Source of the DNA: Phycisphaerales bacterium
Lineage (GTDB): Bacteria > Planctomycetota > Phycisphaerae > Phycisphaerales > UBA1924
DNA: 6,759 bases
Direction: 5' to 3'
NCBI GenBank assembly: GCA_029212425.1
Contig: JARGNC010000135.1
Span: 1-6,759 of the forward strand
Shown here: piece after piece, positions 1 to 5,304 of the stretch
How positions within the stretch are numbered: the first letter of the stretch is position 1
Layout of the letters: each line of letters opens with the position of its first letter
Notes under the pieces: model-generated
What the model was told of the DNA's origin: nothing
Databases searched by the model: none
What the model saw: the letters and a program-made list of their open reading frames with translations, nothing else
Made by a program: the position numbers and the translations under genes

Positions 1-766
1 CTTTGCCAACTGATTTTCCGACGGTCGCTTCGGTGCCTGTCAGGTCGAGGACATCGTCTTGAATTTGGAACGCGATCCCGAGATCGGTTCCAAAGCCGAG
101 GAGTGCTTGGACAGTGGGGTGGTCTTGTTGTTCGAATCCAAGCGTGCTCAGCGCGCCGAGTTCGCACGCGGCTCCGATCAACGCGGCGGTTTTTCGCTTG
201 AGGATCTCGAAATAGGTTAACTCATCAAGCTCGTAGTTGTTCCGGTTGTGGAGTTGGAGGAGTTCTCCAGTGCACATCACAGCGGACGCTTTACCCACGA
301 TTCTGCTCGGAACAGGTGAGTTGAGTGATGAACAGAGTTCATACGCACTCGCGATGAGGTAATCGCCGAGGATGACGGAAGTCTCGTTGCCCTTCATTGC
401 GTTGATGGTCTTGCCTCGACGGCGGATCTCCGCTTCATCGAGGACATCATCGTGGACAAGGGTTGCCATATGGACCATTTCACAGACCGCACCGCTGGTG
501 ATATGAGCTTCTGAGAGTATCCCTGATGGATCGTCTGAACTGAGAATCTGACTCAAATCAGTATTCGAAGCAACTCCGCACAAAAGCACAAGCATCGGGC
601 GGAGCATCTTGCCTCGGTAGCGTTCGACATGTTCGCACATTTGATCGACCGGCGCCAGATCGGAGACAAGCTGCTGGGCAAAGACTTCCTCAACGCGTGC
701 GAATCCTAAAGCAATGATGTCTTCAAGCGAACGCAGTTCTTCCGGGATGTCTAAAACGCCTTGCAT
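1..766 (-). CDS. Long-chain polyprenyl diphosphate synthase, C-terminus cut by window edge
   Basis: This is a trans-isoprenyl diphosphate synthase of the IspB/HepT type, which adds isopentenyl diphosphate units to an allylic primer to build a C30-C50 chain, usually for a quinone side chain. The 255 visible residues carry the family landmarks in order: GKMLRP near residue 55, the first Asp-rich motif HDDVLDEAEIRR with D106, D107 and D110, the ILKRKTA segment, and the second Asp-rich motif QIQDDVLD with D237, D238 and D241. The residue five places before the first Asp is Ala, as in E. coli IspB, which favours a long product over farnesyl diphosphate. Roughly the last 70-90 residues lie off the left edge. 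The ATG at 766 has no Shine-Dalgarno sequence. It is 32 bp downstream of the methyltransferase stop, so the two could be co-transcribed, but a candidate promoter of its own overlaps that stop. The exact chain length cannot be read, so no symbol is given. Confidence 0.93.
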   Translation of the reverse strand, partial: MQGVLDIPEELRSLEDIIALGFARVEEVFAQQLVSDLAPVDQMCEHVERYRGKMLRPMLVLLCGVASNTDLSQILSSDDPSGILSEAHITSGAVCEMVHMATLVHDDVLDEAEIRRRGKTINAMKGNETSVILGDYLIASAYELCSSLNSPVPSRIVGKASAVMCTGELLQLHNRNNYELDELTYFEILKRKTAALIGAACELGALSTLGFEQQDHPTVQALLGFGTDLGIAFQIQDDVLDLTGTEATVGKSVGK

Positions 767-773
767 GATTGGG

Positions 774-802
774 ATTCTATCAAGTTTCCGTAGGTGGATC
801 AG
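774..802 (-). promoter_or_regulatory. Candidate leaderless promoter of the prenyl synthase gene
   Basis: Read leftward, a -10-like TAGAAT (779-774, five of six consensus bases) ends seven bases before the ATG at 766. Seventeen bases upstream is a weak -35-like CTGATC (802-797, three of six), which overlaps the TGA stop of the methyltransferase. With no Shine-Dalgarno sequence, the geometry would place transcription start at or next to the A of the ATG. This is inferred from spacing and consensus alone. Confidence 0.35.
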
Positions 803-1692
803 TCGTACGCGACAATGTAGGAGATAAACGCTGGGTCCGCTTCACCTTCGAGCGTGGGTTCGTATTCACCGTTCCCATCGCCGTCTTCGTCTTCGCCTTC
901 CCAGTAGACGAGCACATTGGCAAACCCAGCTTCTGAGAGCAGTTCTCGAATCTCGACCATGGTCCAGAGACGCCACTCGTAGGTGAACGCTTTATTCATG
1001 CGTGTTTTGTCTGGGAACTTGAAATGGATGTGGCAACGCATGTCGCCTGTAATTGGGTTGTAGTGCGCTTGTTCCCAGATGTAGGTGAAGGATCGTCCGC
1101 CGCCTGCGTCGATCTTCTTTGTTTCTTCGGTTTCGGTCATTGTTTCCGAGCCGCCGTAATGGTCGAGGAAGAAGACTCCATCCTTGCCCATCGATTCACG
1201 CACGGTCTGAAAGTATCCGCGAAGCTCGTCGCGTGTTTTGAACAACCAATACGAGAAGTTCATTGCGAGGACACAGTCCGTCCCCCCAGCATCACCTGGC
1301 TCTAGCACGGTGCGATTCAGAAGTTTCACGCGTGCACGCTCCTCATCGCTTAGCTTTGCGAGGTGGTGCTCCTCACCCCAGTCGAGGGTGGGTTGGTCGA
1401 TATCCAATCCGACGGCTGTGTTGGTCTCGCGGCGTTTGATCCATTCAACAGAGGTGTTGCCTGTCCCACAGAAATCTTCGCGCAAGGACTGGGCTTTCCG
1501 GCCTCGAATAGACTCGAACTCGGTATCAATGAAATCGATCTCCGCTTCGACATTTTGTACCGAGTGTTGGTAGAGCTCGTGACGATCAGCAGTCAGGGCG
1601 GTCAACGCGCCGGACTTAGCGGCTTTCTCAGCGGCCTTCTTCTCAATTTTGGCTTGGCGTCCGGATTTTTTATCTTTGGTTTCCACGCTCAT
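799..1692 (-). CDS. Class I SAM-dependent methyltransferase, substrate unknown
   Basis: A 297-residue methyltransferase with a Rossmann-type SAM-binding core. Motif I is DFCGTGNTS (73-81), the acidic end of strand 2 is GLDID (95-99), and the strand-4 region is DCVLAMNFSY (139-148). The LREDFCGT signature marks a family of uncharacterised class I methyltransferases rather than UbiE/MenG. Residues 6-29 form a Lys/Ala-rich basic segment, probably an exposed helix, and residues 266-287 are an acidic, Gly-rich insert before the final strand (AFISYIVAYD). The reading frame stays open upstream to 2046, but that part is antisense to ugd and has no methyltransferase character. I chose ATG 1692 because a clear GAGGG (1702-1698) lies five bases upstream. 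The gene precedes the prenyl synthase on the same strand and is divergent from ugd. A role in quinone or lipid methylation is possible from the neighbour but unproven. Confidence 0.85.
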   Translation of the reverse strand: MSVETKDKKSGRQAKIEKKAAEKAAKSGALTALTADRHELYQHSVQNVEAEIDFIDTEFESIRGRKAQSLREDFCGTGNTSVEWIKRRETNTAVGLDIDQPTLDWGEEHHLAKLSDEERARVKLLNRTVLEPGDAGGTDCVLAMNFSYWLFKTRDELRGYFQTVRESMGKDGVFFLDHYGGSETMTETEETKKIDAGGGRSFTYIWEQAHYNPITGDMRCHIHFKFPDKTRMNKAFTYEWRLWTMVEIRELLSEAGFANVLVYWEGEDEDGDGNGEYEPTLEGEADPAFISYIVAYD

Positions 1693-1728
1693 CTGAACCC
1701 TCGTTGCATCGGCTCGTACTCTTGGAAA

Positions 1729-1743
1729 GTCCGAGAATCGGAC
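1729..1743. repeat. Perfect dyad GTCCGA-GAA-TCGGAC
   Basis: Six-base arms (1729-1734 and 1738-1743) flank a three-base loop. It lies in the likely 5' leader of the methyltransferase transcript, 36 bases before its start codon, and could form a small RNA hairpin. There is no T-run after it in either direction, so it does not look like a terminator. Confidence 0.5.
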
Positions 1744-1748
1744 CCATG

Positions 1749-1765
1749 ACGATCGTAGTGATCGT
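1749..1765. repeat. Perfect dyad ACGATC-GTAGT-GATCGT
   Basis: Six-base arms separated by five bases, in the divergent region between the methyltransferase and ugd. It covers the -10 element of the candidate methyltransferase promoter, a position suitable for a repressor operator. No known regulator consensus was recognised. Confidence 0.45.
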
Positions 1766-1780
1766 GTCCCCCGATGTCTC
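1752..1780 (-). promoter_or_regulatory. Candidate methyltransferase promoter
   Basis: Read leftward, GAGACA (1780-1775) and TACGAT (1757-1752) each match four of six sigma-70 consensus bases and are spaced by exactly 17 bases. Transcription would start near 1745, giving a leader of about 50 bases that ends in the GAGGG ribosome-binding site. The match is moderate and could occur by chance. Confidence 0.25.
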
Positions 1781-1811
1781 GCTTGAACAGGGATTCTGAA
1801 CGAATCGACCA

Positions 1812-1841
1812 CTGCCAATCCCGATGATTGGGGTCTACACT
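1812..1841 (+). promoter_or_regulatory. Candidate ugd promoter with internal dyad CCAATC-CCGAT-GATTGG
   Basis: CTGCCA (1812-1817) and TACACT (1836-1841) each match four of six consensus bases with an 18-base spacer. A perfect dyad with six-base arms and a five-base centre (1815-1831) overlaps the -35 element and spacer. The implied start near 1848 would give a leader of about 70 bases containing the dyad at 1862-1878. The promoter is weak by consensus; the dyad itself is exact. Confidence 0.25.
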
Positions 1842-1861
1842 GCCAGTCCTCGGCGATTCTT

Positions 1862-1878
1862 CGGGCATCGGATGCCCG
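1862..1878. repeat. Perfect dyad CGGGCAT-CGG-ATGCCCG upstream of ugd
   Basis: Seven-base perfect arms around a three-base loop, ending 40 bases before the ugd start codon. As RNA it would be a stable short hairpin in the ugd leader; as DNA it could be an operator. No T-run follows, so it is not an intrinsic terminator. Confidence 0.55.
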
Positions 1879-1918
1879 CTGAGCAAACGACGGTGGGCAA
1901 GACGAAGGGAATGAATCG

Positions 1919-3262
1919 ATGCATCTGACGATGGTTGGAACCGGATATGTAGGACTTGTCACCGGCGTGTGCTTTGCCAATACAGGCAATGATGTCACCT
2001 GTCTCGATGTTGATCCAGAGAAGATCAAGAAGCTTGAGAGCGACATCTGCCCGATCTATGAGCCGGGATTGACCGAGCTGATGATCAAGAATCGTCAAGC
2101 GGGCCGATTGACCTACACGCTGGACAAAAAAGCCGCGTACCAGAGTGCGGACATGATCTTCATCTGTGTCGGGACCCCATCAGACGACAAGGGGCACACC
2201 GATATGTCGTACATCGATGGTGCCGCTGAGGACATCGGTCACGCGATTAAAGAGCTTGGTCCAGACGCGAAACCTAAGGTCATCGTGGTCAAATCAACTG
2301 TCCCAGTTGGTACGACTTTCCGGGTTCGGGACACCATCAAAGCGATCGTTGGGGACATCGAGTTCCATGTCGCAGACAACCCTGAGTTCCTCAAAGAAGG
2401 CGACGCTGTCACGGACTTCAACAAGCCAGACCGCGTGGTTGTGGGTGTTGAATCAGAAATGGTCGGGGAAATGTTCCGCGACCTCTACGATCCGTTCGTC
2501 CGCAATGGCCATCCGATCTTCATCATGGATGTGCTCAGCGCCGAGATGGTCAAGTACGCATCCAACAACTTCCTCGCGACCAAGATCTCGTTTATCAACG
2601 AGATGGCGAACCTCTGTGAAGCGTATGGAGCGAATATCAACCGCGTCCGCGAGGGCATGTGCTCCGACTCACGCATCGGTCATCACTTCCTCTATCCAGG
2701 TCTGGGCTACGGCGGCTCCTGCTTCCCCAAGGACACGCTCGCGTGCATCATGATGGGCGATCAAGCAGGTGTCACCATGCAGGTCTCCAACGCAGTCCAC
2801 GGCACCAACGAACGCCAGCGGAATCTCTTCTTCAACAAGATTGTCAAGCACTTTGGTGGCGAGATGGGTCTGAACGGAAAGAAGATCGGTTTCTGGGGGC
2901 TTGCATTCAAACCTCGCACCGATGACATCCGCAAAGCACCCGCGCTCACCCTCGTCCGAAAAGCCCTCGGCTACGGGGTCACCTGCAACGGATACGACCC
3001 AGTCGCGGCTGAGAATGTCACGATGGAAATGGGCGACACCATCACCATCCACGATGACATGTACGAATGTGCACGAGACTGTGATGCGATTGTGATCTCA
3101 ACCGATTGGCCTGAGTTTAAGAGCCCAGACTTTGACAAGCTTGCAAGTGTAATGAAGGGCAAGGTCATCTTTGATGGCCGAAACCTGTACCGCCGTCAGC
3201 AACTTGGCGAGCTAGGGTTCCACTACTACTCAGTCGGTCGGACCCCGATCACTCCGGTTTGA
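1919..3262 (+). CDS. ugd: UDP-glucose 6-dehydrogenase
   Basis: This cytoplasmic enzyme oxidises UDP-glucose to UDP-glucuronate in two NAD-dependent steps, supplying uronic acid precursors for envelope and extracellular polysaccharides. The 447-residue protein is the usual family length and looks intact. The N-terminal Rossmann motif GTGYVG occupies residues 7-12, followed by EPGL, by STVPVGT, by NPEFLKEGDAV and by the central helix segment NNFLATKISFINEM. The catalytic cysteine is C268 within GYGGSCFPKDT. The C-terminal UDP-binding domain contains KIGFWGLAFKPRTDDIRKAP. The ATG at 1919 gives the expected start (MHLTMVGTGYVG) and has GAAGGGA (1904-1910) eight bases upstream. An ATG at 1911 is out of frame. 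The gene stands alone between a divergent methyltransferase and a terminator. A relative such as a UDP-N-acetyl-mannosaminuronate dehydrogenase is less likely given the overall UGD motif set. Confidence 0.95.
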   Translation: MHLTMVGTGYVGLVTGVCFANTGNDVTCLDVDPEKIKKLESDICPIYEPGLTELMIKNRQAGRLTYTLDKKAAYQSADMIFICVGTPSDDKGHTDMSYIDGAAEDIGHAIKELGPDAKPKVIVVKSTVPVGTTFRVRDTIKAIVGDIEFHVADNPEFLKEGDAVTDFNKPDRVVVGVESEMVGEMFRDLYDPFVRNGHPIFIMDVLSAEMVKYASNNFLATKISFINEMANLCEAYGANINRVREGMCSDSRIGHHFLYPGLGYGGSCFPKDTLACIMMGDQAGVTMQVSNAVHGTNERQRNLFFNKIVKHFGGEMGLNGKKIGFWGLAFKPRTDDIRKAPALTLVRKALGYGVTCNGYDPVAAENVTMEMGDTITIHDDMYECARDCDAIVISTDWPEFKSPDFDKLASVMKGKVIFDGRNLYRRQQLGELGFHYYSVGRTPITPV

Positions 3263-3282
3263 ATCCTATTGAATTGAAATAA

Positions 3283-3322
3283 AAAGGCGACCCGAACAGC
3301 TCGGGTCGCCTTTCTTATTTTT
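3283..3322. terminator. Bidirectional intrinsic terminator between ugd and the PEP-CTERM-like gene
   Basis: A perfect 13-bp stem pairs 3283-3295 with 3301-3313 (core GGCGACCCGA / TCGGGTCGCC) around the five-base loop ACAGC. On the plus strand it runs into TTTCTTATTTTT, terminating ugd 20 bases past its stop codon. On the minus strand the upstream A-rich stretch reads as CTTTTTATTT, so the same hairpin can stop transcription of the convergent gene whose stop is at 3337. Confidence 0.93.
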
Positions 3323-3336
3323 GAACTGTGCAGTTA

Positions 3337-4005
3337 TTAAGCACGGCGACGGCGTGAGACGCCGAGGCATCCAAGGCCGAGCAATGCCAAGCCGCTTGGA
3401 GCTGGGGTGATCGCGACATTGTCGAGGTCGAAGTCTGCGATGAGTTCGGAGTCCAAACCGTCAGGACGGAAAGCAGAGATCTGGAGGTTGCCAACGGCTT
3501 CCATGACCGCGTTAAACGCTGCAGGGGTTGGGGCTCCTTCGATGGTCAGGAGTGGGTTCCCGAAGAAGAGATCGAAGGTGAGGTGGGTCCACTCACCCGA
3601 GACGGTTGCTGAGCTGGATTCAACAGCGAATGCTGGGAAGTTTGCAGAGGTGGCAACGCGGAGCGCGATGTCCAAATCAACACCTGCGTTGTGACGGAAG
3701 TCGAACTCGACGGTGGTGATTCCGCCTGCGAGGTAGTTGCCAACGAATGCATCACCCGATGCGTTCTGGTCGTCTTGTCCGCGGAGAAGGGTGAGTCCGA
3801 AAGGACCTGCGCTGTTGAGGTCGAGTTGCGAGCTGATGTATGCGCTGTTGTCTACCGAACCGGTAGCGTTCCAGGTGGTTGGTGTGAATGCACCGCTGAC
3901 CCAGTTGTTTGCTCCGGACTCGAAAGTTTCGGTGTACGAAGTCACCGATGCAGACGCGGTCATTGATGCCGCGGCGATGGTCAAAATAGTTGCTGTTGCC
4001 TTCAT
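3337..4005 (-). CDS. Secreted protein with PEP-CTERM-like sorting tail
   Basis: A 222-residue exported protein of unknown specific function. Residues 1-19 form a Sec signal peptide ending ASA, with probable cleavage before S20. The middle (about 23-198) is rich in Ser, Thr, Asn and aromatic residues and ends in DFDLDNVAIT, the pattern of a jelly-roll extracellular domain such as those binding glycans; this is inferred from composition. The tail at 201-222 is the tripartite sorting signal of the PEP-CTERM class: PAPS, a hydrophobic helix SGLALLGLGCLGV, then RRRR. It should therefore be processed by an exosortase, none of which is encoded here. The start at 4005 is preferred over an in-frame ATG at 4032 because GAGGAG (4017-4012) lies six bases before it and the signal peptide then begins MKATATIL. 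It follows the dockerin-repeat gene by 47 bp, probably in one operon. Confidence 0.85.
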   Translation of the reverse strand: MKATATILTIAAASMTASASVTSYTETFESGANNWVSGAFTPTTWNATGSVDNSAYISSQLDLNSAGPFGLTLLRGQDDQNASGDAFVGNYLAGGITTVEFDFRHNAGVDLDIALRVATSANFPAFAVESSSATVSGEWTHLTFDLFFGNPLLTIEGAPTPAAFNAVMEAVGNLQISAFRPDGLDSELIADFDLDNVAITPAPSGLALLGLGCLGVSRRRRA

Positions 4006-4024
4006 GGCGTTCTCCTCAGGTGGT

Positions 4025-4038
4025 GGGAACAAGTTCCC
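4025..4038 (-). promoter_or_regulatory. Leader hairpin GGGAAC-GUUCCC just before the PEP-CTERM-like gene ribosome-binding site
   Basis: In the 47-bp gap between the two leftward genes, GGGAAC (4038-4033) is followed after two bases by GTTCCC (4030-4025). The RNA can fold as a five-bp stem capped by CUUG, ending seven bases upstream of the GAGGAG ribosome-binding site. No U-run follows, so it is not a terminator. It may protect the downstream message or tune translation; this role is inferred. Confidence 0.45.
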
Positions 4039-4052
4039 GGCTGTAAATCAAA

Positions 4053-5081
4053 TCAGTTGCTTGAAAACTCGGACAGGAATCCGGAAACATCGAGAAAGTT
4101 GAAACTGCAGTCGCCGTTGACATCCGCAGCGACATCGCCGTTACCGAAATCAGCAAGGAACGCGGAGACATCAAGGAAGTTCTTTGAGCCGTCCCCGTTG
4201 TAGTCTCCGACCGAACCCACGCGAGCGCGGATATCGAGGGTTGCCGCGTATCCGAAGATCTGAGCGATCGGGTTTTCTTTGGAGTAGAAGACTGGATAGT
4301 CGCCCTCTCCGCCGCCGGGTCCACCGGATGCGGGGGACATCGCGGACACGATGAAGCGGATTTCGCCACGGTCGAGCATGCGTGCGAGTTCATCGCGTGC
4401 GCCTTCGTCACACGGGGTGAAGGTAAAGCTGAATGTGGTGTCCGCAGGAACCAGATCGCCGCTGTTCACCAAATCAGTGGTTCCAATCGCGAGGGGAACC
4501 GCGTTGAACTCTTCTTTGACATGATTCGAGATATTCTGAGCGAATCCGTCGTTGTCAAAGATCGCTGCAAACACATTCCGCATCCCTTGTGCAGGAGCGA
4601 CTTCTGGAACAGTGCCGAAGGATGAGTTCTCAAGGAAGGTGCTCTGGCTAATTCCTGGTTTATATCCAGGTAGGAACAAGTTCATTGGGTGACCAGGATC
4701 AAGGTCGTTCGGTTCGCCTTCCACGCCGTAGGTTGTGTAGTCGTCGTAGGAGTCGTCGTAGATAAATCCGCTGTCATTCGCGACGGTCACTGTGACGGTG
4801 ATGTCATGGACTCGGTACTGATCAGCTCCCAACGAAGGCGAGAACTCGGTCGAGGTGTCGAACCCGAGGAGCACTTGTGCGTCGTGGTCGTCGAAGCCTT
4901 CGAGGAGCGGTGCACCGAAGACAGACATCTCGAAGCGTGTTCCAGGTGAGCCGTTGAATGGGTACATCCATCGGTCAAGCGATGGAGCATCGTACTGGGT
5001 TTCGATCAACTGAGCATTGCTCGAAGCAGCGCACATTGCGAGTGGGATGATCGGGAGCAGACGCGTCGGTTGAATCCTCAT
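4053..5081 (-). CDS. Secreted protein with two C-terminal dockerin/EF-hand-like repeats
   Basis: A 342-residue exported protein. The signal peptide spans 1-23 (basic MRIQPTR, hydrophobic core, SNA cleavage site before Q24). The body (24-285) is unrecognised: it is rich in Asp, Tyr and Phe, with a beta-strand-like stretch at 92-100 and an Asp/Tyr-rich loop near 108-117. The C-terminus has two 12-residue calcium-loop repeats: D293-x-N295-x-D297 running to D304, and D320-x-N322-x-D324 running to D331. Each is followed by a hydrophobic helix (VSAFLADF and VSGFLSEF). This matches the dockerin-like modules common at the ends of planctomycete secreted proteins, whose partner is generally unknown; no cohesin is seen here. 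The second loop has Cys325 where Gly is usual; with Cys224 it could form a disulfide. ATG 5081 is supported by GGAGA (5092-5088), six bases upstream. Confidence 0.85.
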   Translation of the reverse strand: MRIQPTRLLPIIPLAMCAASSNAQLIETQYDAPSLDRWMYPFNGSPGTRFEMSVFGAPLLEGFDDHDAQVLLGFDTSTEFSPSLGADQYRVHDITVTVTVANDSGFIYDDSYDDYTTYGVEGEPNDLDPGHPMNLFLPGYKPGISQSTFLENSSFGTVPEVAPAQGMRNVFAAIFDNDGFAQNISNHVKEEFNAVPLAIGTTDLVNSGDLVPADTTFSFTFTPCDEGARDELARMLDRGEIRFIVSAMSPASGGPGGGEGDYPVFYSKENPIAQIFGYAATLDIRARVGSVGDYNGDGSKNFLDVSAFLADFGNGDVAADVNGDCSFNFLDVSGFLSEFSSN

Positions 5082-5150
5082 ATCGAATCTCCAGTTCGGC
5101 AGGCGGCGAATTTTGCGCGGTGCCGGTCGTTCTCAAGTATTTTGTGAGCA

Positions 5151-5179
5151 AACCGAGATTTCAGTTTGCAAATCGGGTT
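5151..5179 (-). other. Imperfect leader hairpin of the dockerin-repeat gene
   Basis: Read leftward, AACC-C-GATTT (5179-5170) can pair with AAATC-TC-GGTT (5161-5151), interrupted by a one-against-two internal loop. It would lie at the very 5' end of the transcript made from the promoter at 5190-5218, about 70 bases before the start codon. A role in message stability is possible; the fold is modest. Confidence 0.25.
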
Positions 5180-5189
5180 CTACACGCGA

Positions 5190-5218
5190 ATCATTGAGAA
5201 TGAGTCTCAACATGTCAA
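5190..5218 (-). promoter_or_regulatory. Promoter of the dockerin-repeat / PEP-CTERM-like operon
   Basis: Read leftward, a perfect -35 TTGACA (5218-5213) is followed after 17 bases by AATGAT (5195-5190, four of six consensus bases). Transcription would start near 5183, giving a leader of about 100 bases. The spacer is almost filled by the dyad at 5194-5210, which is the usual layout for a repressed promoter. This is the best promoter match in the window. Confidence 0.6.
5194..5210. promoter_or_regulatory. Operator 1: TTGAGA-ATGAG-TCTCAA
   Basis: A perfect dyad with six-base arms and a five-base centre, lying in the spacer of the leftward promoter and reaching into its -10. Against the classical 19-base Fur box written with TGAGAAT half-sites, positions 5193-5211 match 14 of 19 bases by eye. 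It shares the TGAGA-N5-TCTCA pattern with operator 2, whose centre is exactly 41 bp away. Confidence 0.6.
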
Positions 5219-5222
5219 GGAT

Positions 5223-5252
5223 GTGACAGAGAAAATGAGACAGCGTCTCAAT
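5223..5252 (+). promoter_or_regulatory. Candidate promoter of the pseudopilin-like gene
   Basis: GTGACA (5223-5228) matches five of six -35 bases. Eighteen bases on, CTCAAT (5247-5252) matches only three of six -10 bases, so the call is weak. Its -35 is back to back with that of the leftward promoter, the two forming a TGTCA-N6-TGACA dyad (5213-5228). Operator 2 lies between and over its elements. Confidence 0.3.
5236..5250. promoter_or_regulatory. Operator 2: TGAGAC-AGC-GTCTCA
   Basis: A perfect dyad with six-base arms and a three-base centre, also readable as TGAGA-N5-TCTCA, the same half-sites and spacing as operator 1. Positions 5234-5252 match about 13 of 19 bases of the Fur-type consensus, weaker in the centre. 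It falls within the rightward promoter region, 54 bases before the pseudopilin-like start codon. Confidence 0.55.
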
Positions 5253-5304
5253 AACGAATCAGATCACCCATCAATGATTCCGAAGGTATGAGCAAAGGAA
5301 CGCC

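Larger units (their letters stand above)
5188..5280. repeat. Nine-base inverted repeat GAATCATTG / CAATGATTC bracketing the operator region
   Basis: The arms are 5188-5196 and 5272-5280, exact over nine bases and separated by 75 bases. They enclose both TGAGA-N5-TCTCA operators and both candidate -35 elements of the divergent promoters. The left arm contains the -10 hexamer of the leftward promoter and overlaps the first three bases of operator 1. Whether the arms are extra half-sites or coincidence is not known. Confidence 0.4.

Noticed and set aside
799..1692. Assigning the methyltransferase as UbiE/MenG because of the adjacent prenyl synthase.
   Set aside because: The motif I neighbourhood (LREDFCGTGNTS) and the C-terminal half do not look like UbiE; neighbourhood alone is not enough.
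1693..2046. N-terminal extension of the methyltransferase frame up to an ATG at 2046.
   Set aside because: It is antisense to the start of ugd, its residues are Ser/Pro/Arg-rich without family character, and ATG 1692 has a well-spaced GAGGG.
2166..2753. A 195-codon plus-strand frame inside ugd.
   Set aside because: It is an out-of-frame shadow of a well-matched ugd gene; its Ser/Arg/Thr-rich translation has no recognisable domain.
4006..4032. An upstream in-frame ATG at 4032 for the PEP-CTERM-like gene.
   Set aside because: It would add MFPPPEENA before a normal signal peptide, overlap the leader hairpin and the GAGGAG site, and lacks its own ribosome-binding site.
5130..5148. A possible third operator: TTCTCAA followed by TGTGAG in the dockerin-gene leader.
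   Set aside because: Only a single TCTCA half-site is intact; the arms pair over just four bases and the spacing differs from the other two sites.
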